Notes under the pieces: model-generated | What the model saw: the letters and a program-made list of their open reading frames with translations, nothing else | What the model was told of the DNA's origin: nothing | Databases searched by the model: none | Origin: Verrucomicrobiota bacterium | GTDB taxonomy: Bacteria > Verrucomicrobiota > Verrucomicrobiia > Opitutales > Opitutaceae | DNA length: 39,038 nt | Reading direction: 5' to 3' | Assembly: GCA_023446865.1 (NCBI GenBank) | Contig: JAEXPL010000205.1 | Span: forward strand, 1 to 39,038 | In this document: positions 21,355 through 29,923 of the stretch, in pieces | How positions within the stretch are numbered: the stretch's first letter is position 1 | Layout of the letters: each line of letters starts with the position of its first letter | Position numbers and translations under genes: made by a program

Positions 21355-23084
21355 ACCGCCTCGCTCTTCGCTCCTCGCTCTCCACCATCCGCGCCGGCTT
21401 GCGCCAGCTCCGCGCCGGCCTCGGTCTCGGTGCCAGCACCACCACCGGCACCGTGCGCTCGCCGCTCGGCGATTTCACTCCGATGCTCTGGGGCGGCCGC
21501 CGCCTCAGTCCCGACCAGGTGCGCTTCGTCCTCGAGAGCGCCGTGGGCGGCAACCTGCAGAGCCAATGGGACCTGTTCGACCTGATGGAGGACACGTGGC
21601 CGCGGCTGGTCAAAAACCTCAACGAGATCCGCCAACCCGCCGCCCGCACCACGTACACGGTGCAACCCTACGCCGCCCGCGGCGAGGTGCCCACCGAGCA
21701 GGCCGTGGCCAAGGCCGACCTCGTCACCGCCGCTCTGCGCGGCTGGCTGCCGCGACCGGGCACGCTGGAGCTCTCCTTCGAGGATGCGCTTTACGATGCG
21801 CTCGATGCGTACGGCAAGGGCGTCTCCGTGCTCGAGGTCACCTGGCGCGCCGGGCTTGATGGCATGCTCCCGCGCTGCGCGCACCTCGTCTCGCCCCGCC
21901 GGTACGGGTGGAACTCTGAAGGCACCGAGCTCGGCCTCACCGGCTCCGAATCTACTCGCTCCTCGCTACCCGCTACTCGCTCCTCCGCCTGGGAGCCTTT
22001 CCCGTCCGGCCAATTCCTCGTCGGCGCCTGGCGCAGCCGCTCCGGCGTGCCGGGGCAGACGGCGATTCTCCGCTGCCTCGCCCCGTACTGGGTGGGCATC
22101 ACGTTCGGCTGGGAGTGGCTGCTCTCGACCGCGCAGATCTTCGGCGTGCCGTTCCGTTGGGCCACCTACGACACCGCGCACCCGGAGCTCGCCACCCAGC
22201 TCGCCTCCATGTTGGAGAATCTTGGCTCCGCCGGTTGGGCCGCGTTTCCCGCCGGCACGCAACTGGAGTTCAAGGACGCCGTCCAGCGCGCGAGCGACAA
22301 TCCCCAGCTCCTGGTGCAGACGCTCGCCGACAAAGCCTGCGATCTGCTCATCCTCGGCCAAGAGCTCTCCGGTGGTGCGCAAGCCGCCGGCCTGGGCGGC
22401 GGTGCCGCCGGTCTCCAGAGCGACGTGCGCCGCGAGCGCATCCAGATTGCTGCGCAGTGGTGCGCCGATCTTCTCAACTACCAGCTCGTGCCGGCCGTCG
22501 TGCGCTTCAACTTCGGCGACACCGCCGATTTGCCCGTCGTCGTGCCCGACCTCGCCGGCGAGCCCGATCCCAAGGCGCTCGCCGAGCGCGACCAGATCCT
22601 CCTCACCGCCGGGCTCAAGCTCCCGGCCCGCTGGACGTACGAGCGCCACGGCATCCCGATGCCGCAGGGCGACGAAGCCACGATTTCCGCCCCGGCCGCG
22701 GCGCCCGCGCCCGGTGTTTCCCCTCTCGGTCCCGTGTCGGATCGTGTGTTGTCGGCAGCACCGGGGAGCGCGAGCTCCCCGGTGTCTGCGGCAGTGCGCG
22801 CCGCCAGCTCTCTCACGCCACCGCCGGCCGAATACCGCGCCGCCAGTCGCGCCGCCCTGCGCCGCGCGATGGTCGAGGACCTCGGCCCGGTGCGCGACGA
22901 GCTGCTCGCCGCTCTCGCCGAGCCCGACGAGGCCGCGCGCCGCGCCGCCCTGGAGTCGCTTCGCCGCCGGCTCCCCGCCGCGCTCCGCGCCGATTCCGCC
23001 GCCGCCAAGGCCTTCGAGCAGATCCTCGGCACCGCGCTCGTCTCCGGCGCCGCCGAGTCTCGCGCCCACCTCACCACCCGCTGA
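21351..23084 (+). CDS. Portal protein, DUF935 family (Mu gp29-like)
   Basis: This 577-aa portal protein should form the DNA gateway at one head vertex. The family region spans about 50-470, with LMEDTWPRLVKNLNEIR, YGKGVSVLEVTW and ILGQELSGGAQAAG. A Pro/Ala/Ser-rich linker with a 26-bp DNA hairpin (22759-22784) follows, then a helical C-terminus. Residues about 202-213 (STRSSLPATRSS) are encoded by a heptad-repeat tract like those found between genes, an apparent insertion tolerated in frame. It overlaps the terminase by 4 bp and precedes the protease-capsid ORF by 4 bp. Confidence 0.9.
   Translation: MNRLALRSSLSTIRAGLRQLRAGLGLGASTTTGTVRSPLGDFTPMLWGGRRLSPDQVRFVLESAVGGNLQSQWDLFDLMEDTWPRLVKNLNEIRQPAARTTYTVQPYAARGEVPTEQAVAKADLVTAALRGWLPRPGTLELSFEDALYDALDAYGKGVSVLEVTWRAGLDGMLPRCAHLVSPRRYGWNSEGTELGLTGSESTRSSLPATRSSAWEPFPSGQFLVGAWRSRSGVPGQTAILRCLAPYWVGITFGWEWLLSTAQIFGVPFRWATYDTAHPELATQLASMLENLGSAGWAAFPAGTQLEFKDAVQRASDNPQLLVQTLADKACDLLILGQELSGGAQAAGLGGGAAGLQSDVRRERIQIAAQWCADLLNYQLVPAVVRFNFGDTADLPVVVPDLAGEPDPKALAERDQILLTAGLKLPARWTYERHGIPMPQGDEATISAPAAAPAPGVSPLGPVSDRVLSAAPGSASSPVSAAVRAASSLTPPPAEYRAASRAALRRAMVEDLGPVRDELLAALAEPDEAARRAALESLRRRLPAALRADSAAAKAFEQILGTALVSGAAESRAHLTTR
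21952..21990 (+). repeat. Heptad-repeat tract inside the portal gene
   Basis: TACTCGC, TCCTCGC, TACCCGC, TACTCGC and TCCTCCG occur in tandem. The family is the same as in the spacers before 25302 and 30021, but here it is translated. Confidence 0.75.
22759..22784. repeat. Perfect 11-bp-stem hairpin inside the portal gene
   Basis: CACCGGGGAGC pairs with GCTCCCCGGTG around GCGA, a GNRA-type loop if transcribed. It lies in the low-complexity linker of the portal protein. A second hairpin with the same GCGA loop occurs at 29924-29945. Confidence 0.75.
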
Positions 23085-23088
23085 TTCC

Positions 23089-25131
23089 ATGCGCACCCCG
23101 TTCTCTCCTCTGTATTGCTCCACTCCGGTCGAGGCGCTCTACGCCTACGGCTCGCCCATCCCTGTGGCGGTCGACTCCGATCCGCAGAAGCCGCTCGCCC
23201 GCGAGCTCGTGTGGGTGCCGGCTGGCGAGCACGAGATCTACGCCCACGGGGCCGACATGCAGCCCGTGCAGGCCCGCGTGTTGTGCGACGAGGCTTCCGC
23301 CCGTGGCATCATCGCGCATTTTGACGAGCTCCGCGCCTCGGGCAAACGAGTGTGGCTCGACAAGAACCATGAGGACGCCGAAGCCACCGCCGATGTGCGC
23401 GGCTTCGCCTGGGATCCGGCCCGCGGCATCGTCGCCACGGTCGACTGGACGCCTTACGGCGAGCGCCTGCTCCGCGATCGCGTCTTCTGTAGTTTCTCGC
23501 CCGCGTTCCTGCGCAACAAGGCCACCGGCCGCCCCGCCATGCTCATGGTGGGCAAGAGTGCCGGCGGTCTCGTGAACGCTCCCGCTTTCGGCGCCGCAAT
23601 GCCGGCGCTCATCGCCGCCCGGTTGGCCGGCGCCGAACTCCCCGCCACCACCGCGCCCGCCGGATCTGCGGGTGATTCCTCAGCCAGTACTCCCGCCATG
23701 AATAAAGAACTCCTCATCAAGCTGCTCGCGGCGCTGGGCGTTGTCCTCGCGCCCGATGCCGATGCGGTCACCACCGATGCCGCCATCACCCAGGCCCTCG
23801 CCAAGTCCCAGGATTCCGCCGCCTGTGCCGCGGCCGGCGCCAAACCCAACCCGGAACTCGAAACGCTCCGCGCCCAGCTCGCCACGGTCCGCAAGGATCG
23901 CGCGAAGGCCGCCGTCGATTCCGCTGTCGCCCGTGGTGCCTTGCCCGCCAAGGACGAGGCGATCCAGGCGAAGTGGATGGGCCTCATCCAGGCCGACCCG
24001 ACGCACGAGGCGTTGCTCGCCGCGCTGCCCGGCAACGCCGCCCTCGAGCGCAAAACCCAGCCCGGCGCCGGCATCATCCAGGTGCGCGACGGCGCCGTCG
24101 ATGTGCTCCGCGCCTTGGCCGCCACCTCGATCGCCGATACCGCGAAGCGCTCCGAGATCTACGGCCGTGACATCGCGCCCCTCTTCGACTCCGGCGCGCA
24201 GCTCGGCCCGATCCTCGCGGCGAACTCGCTCGGCACGCTCTCCGGTGAGATCGTGACTCAGCGCTCGCTCTCGTTGCTCAAGTTCAGCTTCCCCTGGCTG
24301 AAGAAGATCTCGACGGACTTCACGGCCGACGCGGTCGCGTACAACACGGCGGTGAAGACCCGCCTGCGCACCGTGCCTGCGCTGGCCAACTTCGTGGCCG
24401 GCACCGGCTACGCCCGCCAGAATGCGGGAACGACCGACGTGTCGGTCACGATCAACAACCACAAGGGTTGTGAGATCGCCTTCAACGCCAACGAGCTCGC
24501 GAACACGGGCCGCGACCTCTTCGGCGAACAGGTCGAAGGCGCCCACTACGCCATCGGCAAGGGCCTCACCGATACGCTGCTCGCGCTCATCACCGTGGCG
24601 AACTTCGCCAACGAGTCGGTCGAAGCCACCGCCGATGTCGATGCCGACACCTGCGACACGCTCGACGCCGCGCTCTCCGGCCGTGGCGTGGTCGGCCCGC
24701 GCATCGGTCTCTTCTCGAGCGCGGTCTACCGCAAGCTCGGCAAGGATGCCTCGATCGTCGCGCTCGCGACCTACAAGCACGAGGAGATCATCACGCAGGG
24801 TCGCCTTCCGATGATCAAGAACATCGACCCGTACGAGGTCTTCACGCTGCCGACTCCGGCGGGCGAAAACCTCACCGGCTTCGCCGGCACGGCCGATGCC
24901 CTCGCCCTCGCGACCCGCGTCCCGAATGACTACAGCAAGGTCTTCGGCGATGTGGCCAGCAATGGCGTGGTGCAGATCGTCACCAACCCCGACACCGGCA
25001 TCTCCGTCATGCTGGTGCGCTACATCGACCACAAGGCCGGCGAGGCCGCCTGGCGCGTGGCGCTCATGTGGGGTGGCGCTGTCGGCAACGCCTCCGCTGG
25101 CCAGCGCCTCATCAGCGCCGCCCGCGCCTGA
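23089..25131 (+). CDS. Prohead protease-scaffold-major capsid protein in one ORF
   Basis: This is a single 680-aa reading frame. Residues 1-200 match the Mu I-type prohead protease (DKNHEDAEATADVRG with candidate His94, then VDWTPYGERLL and FCSFSPAF with candidate Ser135/137). Residues 204-325 are a helical scaffold-like region, beginning MNKELLIKLLAALG after a Ser/Thr/Ala linker. Residues about 330-680 are a major capsid protein (SEIYGRDIAPLFDSG ... CEIAFNANELANTGRDLF ... IGLFSSAVYRKLG). In Mu, I/Z and T are separate genes. Met204 (23698) could be an internal start for scaffold-capsid, but no Shine-Dalgarno motif precedes it. The capsid would need to be released by proteolysis. Confidence 0.88.
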   Translation: MRTPFSPLYCSTPVEALYAYGSPIPVAVDSDPQKPLARELVWVPAGEHEIYAHGADMQPVQARVLCDEASARGIIAHFDELRASGKRVWLDKNHEDAEATADVRGFAWDPARGIVATVDWTPYGERLLRDRVFCSFSPAFLRNKATGRPAMLMVGKSAGGLVNAPAFGAAMPALIAARLAGAELPATTAPAGSAGDSSASTPAMNKELLIKLLAALGVVLAPDADAVTTDAAITQALAKSQDSAACAAAGAKPNPELETLRAQLATVRKDRAKAAVDSAVARGALPAKDEAIQAKWMGLIQADPTHEALLAALPGNAALERKTQPGAGIIQVRDGAVDVLRALAATSIADTAKRSEIYGRDIAPLFDSGAQLGPILAANSLGTLSGEIVTQRSLSLLKFSFPWLKKISTDFTADAVAYNTAVKTRLRTVPALANFVAGTGYARQNAGTTDVSVTINNHKGCEIAFNANELANTGRDLFGEQVEGAHYAIGKGLTDTLLALITVANFANESVEATADVDADTCDTLDAALSGRGVVGPRIGLFSSAVYRKLGKDASIVALATYKHEEIITQGRLPMIKNIDPYEVFTLPTPAGENLTGFAGTADALALATRVPNDYSKVFGDVASNGVVQIVTNPDTGISVMLVRYIDHKAGEAAWRVALMWGGAVGNASAGQRLISAARA

Positions 25132-25269
25132 GCCACTCCTCGCACCTGGATCGTCATCGAGCCAGCCGCGCTTGCGCGGCGAACCGGTAACAGCCGCGGA
25201 CCTACCGGACCGCGGCGAGCTCCGGATCGCACCAGCCTCCGGCTGGCTCTCTTGACCACCCAGCCCGTC
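25132..25269. repeat. Hairpin-rich spacer after the capsid gene
   Basis: This non-coding stretch holds several short hairpins: CCGCGC/GCGCGG around TT, CCGCGG repeats flanking ACCTACCGGA, and CCAGCC/GGCTGG around TCC. I see no gene in it. The structures could attenuate or protect transcripts at the capsid gene's 3' end. Confidence 0.5.
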
Positions 25270-25301
25270 TCCTCGCTACCCGCTACTCACTCCTCGCTCC
25301 C
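25270..25301. repeat. Heptad-repeat leader
   Basis: TCCTCGC, TACCCGC, TACTCAC, TCCTCGC lead directly into the start codon at 25302. This is the same family as in the portal gene and at 29978-30020. Confidence 0.8.
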
Positions 25302-25763
25302 ATGAGTTGGATCTCCCTCACCGAGGCCCACGTCCTCACCAAGCTCTCCGCTCCCGAGCTGGCCGCGCTCAAGACCGCCGCCATCGGCGCCGCGCAGGCC
25401 GATCCGCTCCCCGAGGTCGTCGCCCAGGTCGTGCGCGAGGTGCGCGGCTACGTGGCCGGGTGCGACAAGAACACGCTCGGCCCGGCCAGCACGATCCCCG
25501 ACGAGCTGCAGGGCGCCGCGCTCAACCGTATCCGCTACGAGCTGGCCACCCGCCTGCCCGTGGCCTCGCTCCTCACCGACGCCCGCAAGGAGAGCAACCG
25601 CGATGCCCTCACGCTCCTCCAGCGCGCGGCCTCCTGCAATTTCGCGATCGTCCCACCCGAGACCGCCGGAGAGCAGGCGCAAGCCCCGCTCACCGGCCAC
25701 TGGGGCGGCACCGGAAAATGGAGCCGCGACCAGGTGGGCTCCTCTGACTCTCCGTCCTCCTGA
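25302..25763 (+). CDS. Mu gp36-like head-tail protein (DUF1320)
   Basis: This 153-aa helical protein has the pattern of DUF1320: MSWISLTEAHVLTKLSAPEL at the start (first 20 residues), a middle segment VREVRGYVAGC and a late IRYELATRLPV. The C-terminal tail is Ser/Gly-rich. In Mu relatives this gene lies between the capsid and the head-completion genes, as here, and is probably a head-tail joining protein. A heptad-repeat spacer precedes it and another follows. Confidence 0.75.
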   Translation: MSWISLTEAHVLTKLSAPELAALKTAAIGAAQADPLPEVVAQVVREVRGYVAGCDKNTLGPASTIPDELQGAALNRIRYELATRLPVASLLTDARKESNRDALTLLQRAASCNFAIVPPETAGEQAQAPLTGHWGGTGKWSRDQVGSSDSPSS

Positions 25764-25801
25764 TCCGTCCTCTGCCATCCGTCGTCCGTCCTCCGCCATC
25801 C
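25764..25801. repeat. Heptad-repeat leader
   Basis: TCCGTCC, TCTGCCA, TCCGTCG, TCCGTCC, TCCGCCA fill the whole gap between the gp36-like stop and GTG 25802. Confidence 0.85.
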
Positions 25802-27109
25802 GTGCTGTTCGACTCTCCAGTCCCGTTTCGCGAAGCCCTCGAAGCCCGAGCGGTGCGCACGGTGCTGCCCACGGATTTCCGCACCGCGCTCGTCGATACC
25901 ATCGCGCCAGAGATCCGCGAGCGGGCGATGTTTTCCGCCGGCGTGACCGAGGCGGAGACGCTCCAACAGTTCGACGACCTCATCGGCCAGCTCCTCCGCG
26001 GCGAGACCGACCAGGCCACCGCCCGCACCGCCGCCAAGAGCTACCTCGGCTCGCTCGGGACAGAGGTGAACGAGAGCGACCTCACCGATCTCCACAGCGA
26101 TGCCCGACTCAACCTCATCCTCGAGACCAACGTCGCCCAGGCGCAGAGCTACGGCTCGTGGGCGCAGGGGCAAGACGAGTCGATCCTCGATCAGTGGCCC
26201 GCGCAAGAGCTCTTCCGCGCGATCCAGAGCCGCGACCCGCGCGACTGGAAAACGCGATGGACCGCCGCCGGCGGCCAGCTCTTCGCGGGGCGCATGATCG
26301 CCCTGAAGAATGATCCGATCTGGATTGCGATCTCACGCTTCGGCACCCCGTATCCTCCCTTCGACTTCGGAAGCGGGATGGACGTGCGCGACGTGACCCG
26401 CGAGGAGGCCATGCGGCTCGGCCTCATCGATCGCGACACCCGCATCCCGCCGCAGACGCGCGGCTTCTCCGCCGATCTCGCCGCCACGCCCGAGGTGCGC
26501 GCCAGCGGCCTTATGAAGGCGCTCGAAAACCAGTTCGCCGGCCGCGCCGCCTTCGATGCCGATGGCGTCTTCCGCCTGGTCGATGCGCTGCGCAGCTCGG
26601 CTTCCTTTGATCCCAGCCAGTCGCGGGCCGAAGACGGCCGCTGGACCGATGGCGGTGGCAATCCCATCGGCTCCCGCCCGCGCGATTTTCTCGGCAAGCG
26701 CCCCGCCGAGGGCGATTTGCACCTGCCCGACGATGACAACATCGCCCGCGGCCGCCGCGCGATCGACCACCTCCTCAACCGCCAGAGCGGCAGCGTGCCC
26801 GGCGCGATGCATGTGCGCGACTTGGGCGAGATCGAGTTCGCCTGGGGCAACACGGGGAGAAAGACCGCGACTGCCGGCGGCCTCACGCACTCCGGCGGCG
26901 GTGGCATCGCCCACATCGACTCCAAGCATCCGGCGGATCTGCGCGAGCTCCCCGAGGCGATCGTGAAGGGGGAGAAGCATCCGCCCCAGTTCGATTCCGG
27001 TCAGCAGCGCTGGAAGCGGAAGATCACCTACAAGGGCCGGACGGTGGCGCTCTCCAGCCGCAGCGCCGAATCCAAGAACCATTGGCTCGTCACCGGCTTC
27101 TCCGAATGA
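25802..27109 (+). CDS. Mu gpF-like head morphogenesis protein with a C-terminal nuclease-like domain
   Basis: This is a 435-aa protein starting at GTG 25802. Residues 1-240 match the Mu F/gp30 head morphogenesis family (LILETNVAQAQSYG, DWKTRWTAAGG, PYPPFDFGSGMDVRDV). Residues about 335-435 form a separate domain: GGGGIAHIDSKHPADLREL (H371, H376), then basic strands RWKRKITYKGRTVALSS and NHWLVTGFSE. This looks like the phage Barnase/EndoU/ColicinE5-RelE-like nuclease domains known to be fused to F-type proteins. If active, it would be carried in the virion and could be delivered with the DNA. There is a heptad-repeat spacer upstream. Confidence 0.85.
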   Translation: MLFDSPVPFREALEARAVRTVLPTDFRTALVDTIAPEIRERAMFSAGVTEAETLQQFDDLIGQLLRGETDQATARTAAKSYLGSLGTEVNESDLTDLHSDARLNLILETNVAQAQSYGSWAQGQDESILDQWPAQELFRAIQSRDPRDWKTRWTAAGGQLFAGRMIALKNDPIWIAISRFGTPYPPFDFGSGMDVRDVTREEAMRLGLIDRDTRIPPQTRGFSADLAATPEVRASGLMKALENQFAGRAAFDADGVFRLVDALRSSASFDPSQSRAEDGRWTDGGGNPIGSRPRDFLGKRPAEGDLHLPDDDNIARGRRAIDHLLNRQSGSVPGAMHVRDLGEIEFAWGNTGRKTATAGGLTHSGGGGIAHIDSKHPADLRELPEAIVKGEKHPPQFDSGQQRWKRKITYKGRTVALSSRSAESKNHWLVTGFSE

Positions 27110-27287
27110 GCTCCGTAAAACAAGCAGGCCGCCCGGCGGTTGCCGAGCGGCCCTACAAGAAAGGTGCTACCGGGGGCGCCACGCCCCAGCGCTACGCTGC
27201 AGGGCGGGGGAATGGCGCCGCTGGCTGCAGGTTGCCTTCAGGAATCGCACCATCGCCCGCCGCTGCGTGCCTGTCAACCGCGCGCCG
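27110..27287. other. Non-coding spacer with hairpins
   Basis: I see no gene in this part. It contains GGCCGC/GCGGCC around a 14-nt loop (near 27129-27156) and GGGGGCG/CGCCCC around CCA. It leads into the heptad tract that precedes 27327. Confidence 0.45.
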
Positions 27288-27326
27288 CCCTCTCGCCTCC
27301 AGCCTCTAGCCTCTCGCCTCCCACCC
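27288..27326. repeat. Heptad-repeat leader
   Basis: CCTCTCG, CCTCCAG, CCTCTAG, CCTCTCG, CCTCCCA run up to ATG 27327. This is a distinct family (CCTCYNG) from those at the neighbouring genes. Confidence 0.85.
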
Positions 27327-27914
27327 ATGTTCGGCCTCCGCATCCAGATCTCGCAGGACACCGCCAGCCCCGCACTCGCCGCCGCCACCCGCGGCCTCGC
27401 GCCGGCCTCGCTGGGTCCGGTGATCGGCCGCGCTGGGCGCAACGCGGTGCGCGAGCACCTCTTTTCCCGCGATAGCCAGGGCAACGCACTCGGCGGCCGC
27501 CGCACGCACTTCTTCGGCCAGGCCGCGCGCGCCACCAACTTCACGATGCAGGGTGATACGGTTGTCGTCTCCATCGATCACATCGGCATCGCGCAGCGCT
27601 TCTTCGGCGGCGTGATCCGCCCGAAGACGGCCAAGTACCTCACCATCCCGGTGCATCCGGCTGCGTACGGCAAACGCGCCCGTGAGTTCTCCGACCTCGA
27701 GATGATCTTCGGCCCCGGCGGCCAGCCGGTCGGCCTCGCCCGCAAGGCAAAGGGCAAGCGCACCTTTGGCGAGGTGTACTACCTGCTCGTGCGCCAAGCC
27801 ACGCAGCAGCCCGATCCCTCCGTGCTGCCCACCGATCCCCAGCTCGAGGCCGCCGTCCTCCCCGAAGTCGAGAGCCACCTCCAGCGTCTCGTCGACCGCG
27901 ACGGCTCCTCCTGA
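27327..27914 (+). CDS. Phage virion morphogenesis/tail completion protein (Mu gpG-like)
   Basis: This 195-aa protein belongs by pattern to the virion morphogenesis (gpG/tail completion) family: GRAGRNAVREHLFSRDSQGN near residues 35-54, then the HIGIAQRFFGGVIRPK block (85-100) and AKYLTIPVHPAAYGKRA. Such proteins complete the tail or join it to the head. It follows the gpF-like gene, as in Mu (30 then 31/G). Confidence 0.8.
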   Translation: MFGLRIQISQDTASPALAAATRGLAPASLGPVIGRAGRNAVREHLFSRDSQGNALGGRRTHFFGQAARATNFTMQGDTVVVSIDHIGIAQRFFGGVIRPKTAKYLTIPVHPAAYGKRAREFSDLEMIFGPGGQPVGLARKAKGKRTFGEVYYLLVRQATQQPDPSVLPTDPQLEAAVLPEVESHLQRLVDRDGSS

Positions 27915-27917
27915 TCG

Positions 27918-27962
27918 CGCCCTCCGCCCAATCGCAAATCGGCAATCCAAAATCGCAAATCC
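27918..27962. repeat. Heptad-repeat leader
   Basis: AATCGCA, AATCGGC, AATCCAA, AATCGCA after a short TCCGCCC unit. This is the AATC-type family, shared with 30413-30482 and 32535-32616. Confidence 0.85.
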
Positions 27963-28670
27963 ATGGACCGTCTCTCTCTCGACCAGCTCGATTTCCACGG
28001 CCGCCTACAGGCCGACCCCTTCTTCGCGGATGTCGCCATTCTCCTCGAGGAGAAAGGCGTCACCGAGGCCGATATCGCGCAGGCGCTCGCCGGGCTTAAT
28101 TCCTCCTCCTCCGGCAAGATCGGTGCGGGCGTGATCGTGCTCGCCCCCGAGCTCTCCGCCGAGACCCCGAATCTGCCAGGCCCCTGCTACGACATCGCGA
28201 TGACGGTGCAGGTCATCGAGCAGCCGCTCGTGAACCGCGCCGAGGGCGGCAGCGGCATCACCGCCGCCCAACTCGCCGAGCGCGTGCGCCAGCTCTTCCA
28301 CCACTTTTTCACCGGAGACGGCTCGGTCTACAACTTCACGAAGATGCAGCCACTCCCCCAGGCCGCCGGCCAAGTGTCCTACGGCGTGCGCTTCGAGCGC
28401 GGCAGCGGCGATGCCCGAGTCGACGAGGTCGTGCGCCCGGAAATCGTCACCACGGGCGACGGTCCGGTGATCGCTACCATCACCTGCGCTACGCCCGGCG
28501 CCGCGATCTACTATACGCTCGACGGCAGCTACCCGCGCGCTGGTAGCGAGCATGCCACGCTCTACGCCGGCCCGGTGTCGATCGAGGAAGCCTGCACGCT
28601 GCGCGCCGCCGCCGAGCTCGCCGGCCTGCTCCCCAGCTCCCTCGCCATCGCCGAGATCTCCATCGCCTGA
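27963..28670 (+). CDS. Tail terminator-like protein with C-terminal chitobiase-type beta domain
   Basis: This is a 235-aa protein. Residues 1-155 look like a tail-terminator/minor tail subunit (QVIEQPLVNRAEGGSG, VRQLFHHFF). Residues 165-235 (TITCATPGAAIYYTLDGSYP ... YAGPVSI ... CTLRAAAELAG) match the CHB_HEX_C_1-type beta-sandwich repeat found on many bacterial surface proteins. The add-on may decorate the tail. Position between tail completion and tail tube fits the terminator role, which is an inference. Confidence 0.7.
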   Translation: MDRLSLDQLDFHGRLQADPFFADVAILLEEKGVTEADIAQALAGLNSSSSGKIGAGVIVLAPELSAETPNLPGPCYDIAMTVQVIEQPLVNRAEGGSGITAAQLAERVRQLFHHFFTGDGSVYNFTKMQPLPQAAGQVSYGVRFERGSGDARVDEVVRPEIVTTGDGPVIATITCATPGAAIYYTLDGSYPRAGSEHATLYAGPVSIEEACTLRAAAELAGLLPSSLAIAEISIA

Positions 28671-28688
28671 GCCCACCAGGCTCCCTCC

Positions 28689-28739
28689 TCCGCCCATTCC
28701 GCAATCCGCATTCCTCAATCCGCAATTCCCCCTCCTCCC
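28689..28739. repeat. Heptad-repeat leader
   Basis: TCCGCCC, ATTCCGC, AATCCGC, ATTCCTC, AATCCGC, AATTCCC lead to ATG 28740. It is related to the AATC-type family. Confidence 0.8.
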
Positions 28740-29909
28740 ATGCCTACCAATGTCGCCCTCATCGTCGGTGGTCCCTGCAAGGTCACCCACAAGTTCGCCA
28801 CCTTCCGCGCCAAGGCGGGAGTCAAGCTCGAGTTCGCCATCGAATCCTTCGACGTGCCGACCGACCTCTACGGTCTGGTGGACAAGCGCGTGAAGGACCA
28901 GCCCGTGAAGGTCTCGTTCATCCCCGAGGGCCGTTGGGAGGATTTGCCCGTCCTCTATCCCTACGCCTCGGCCGAGCTCGGCTCGCTCATCACGCCCGTG
29001 CACCTCTGCGGCGCGATCGACACCGCCGCCAACACCATCGCCGTGGCCGACACCGCGCTCCTCGCCGGCGCGCCCGTGAGTTTTGGCGCCGAGACCGCCA
29101 TGCCTGGCGGGATCACCGCGATCACGCCGCACTACCTCTCGGCCAACGCCGCCGGCCTGCGCACCGTCCACGCCACCCAGGCTGCCGCGCTCGCCGGCAC
29201 TGGCGCGATCGACATCACCTCGGCCGGCACCGGCGACATCTCCTTCGTGGAGCAGTGGCCCCTCGTCATCCACGGCCGCGACGGCAAGCGCATCACCCTG
29301 CACAATGCGGCCATCACGAAGATGCCCGCGCTCCGGCTCCAAAGCACGGAGACGCTCTACGGCGACATGGAGTTCGAGTGTTTCCCGAAGAACGGCGTCT
29401 CTTGGGAGACCGACAACTCGATCTACACGATCGATTCCGCTCCCTTCTCCGACACCACGTTCGATCGCACCAAGATCCTCACGCAGGACTACACGCTCAC
29501 CTGGGGCGCGGCGCCCTGGGCCGGCCTCACCACGAAGTCGGGCATCGCGATCGACTTCGGCCTCGGCCTCGAGGCGGTTGAGGACGACGCCAGCGGCATC
29601 ATCACTCGGCGCATCACCAGCCTCACCGCCACCGCCAAGGCCGAGCCCACCGGGCGCAGCCTCGCGCAGCTCGCCGCCGCCCTCAAAGTGCAGGGCACCG
29701 GCGCCACGCGTGGGCGCTCGCTCACGGGCGACAACCTCGATCTGGCGGGCAACGGCGTGTTCATCCGGCTCTACACCGCCGCGCTCCTGGGCGGCCTCGC
29801 CAACTGGGAGACCAAGAGCAACCGCGTGGGCGAGCTCACCTGGCAGGCCACCCGCCAGGGCGGCACCGCCACGCCGCTCTTCCTCCTCGATACCGAGGCC
29901 CCCGAGTAA
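28740..29909 (+). CDS. Major tail (tube) protein-like
   Basis: This is a 389-aa, mainly beta protein. The N-terminal part (LIVGGPCKVTHKFATFRAKAG, run shortened) and WEDLPVLYPYASAELGS, and the internal TILTQ/YTLTWGAAPW block, fit a siphovirus tail tube subunit. The central TAGTG/AAGLRT region (about 100-165) may be an inserted Ig-like or beta domain. It lies directly before the tape-measure region, the usual place. No sheath gene is present, which supports a non-contractile tail. Confidence 0.65.
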   Translation: MPTNVALIVGGPCKVTHKFATFRAKAGVKLEFAIESFDVPTDLYGLVDKRVKDQPVKVSFIPEGRWEDLPVLYPYASAELGSLITPVHLCGAIDTAANTIAVADTALLAGAPVSFGAETAMPGGITAITPHYLSANAAGLRTVHATQAAALAGTGAIDITSAGTGDISFVEQWPLVIHGRDGKRITLHNAAITKMPALRLQSTETLYGDMEFECFPKNGVSWETDNSIYTIDSAPFSDTTFDRTKILTQDYTLTWGAAPWAGLTTKSGIAIDFGLGLEAVEDDASGIITRRITSLTATAKAEPTGRSLAQLAAALKVQGTGATRGRSLTGDNLDLAGNGVFIRLYTAALLGGLANWETKSNRVGELTWQATRQGGTATPLFLLDTEAPE

Positions 29910-29923
29910 CCGTGCCTTCCGTG

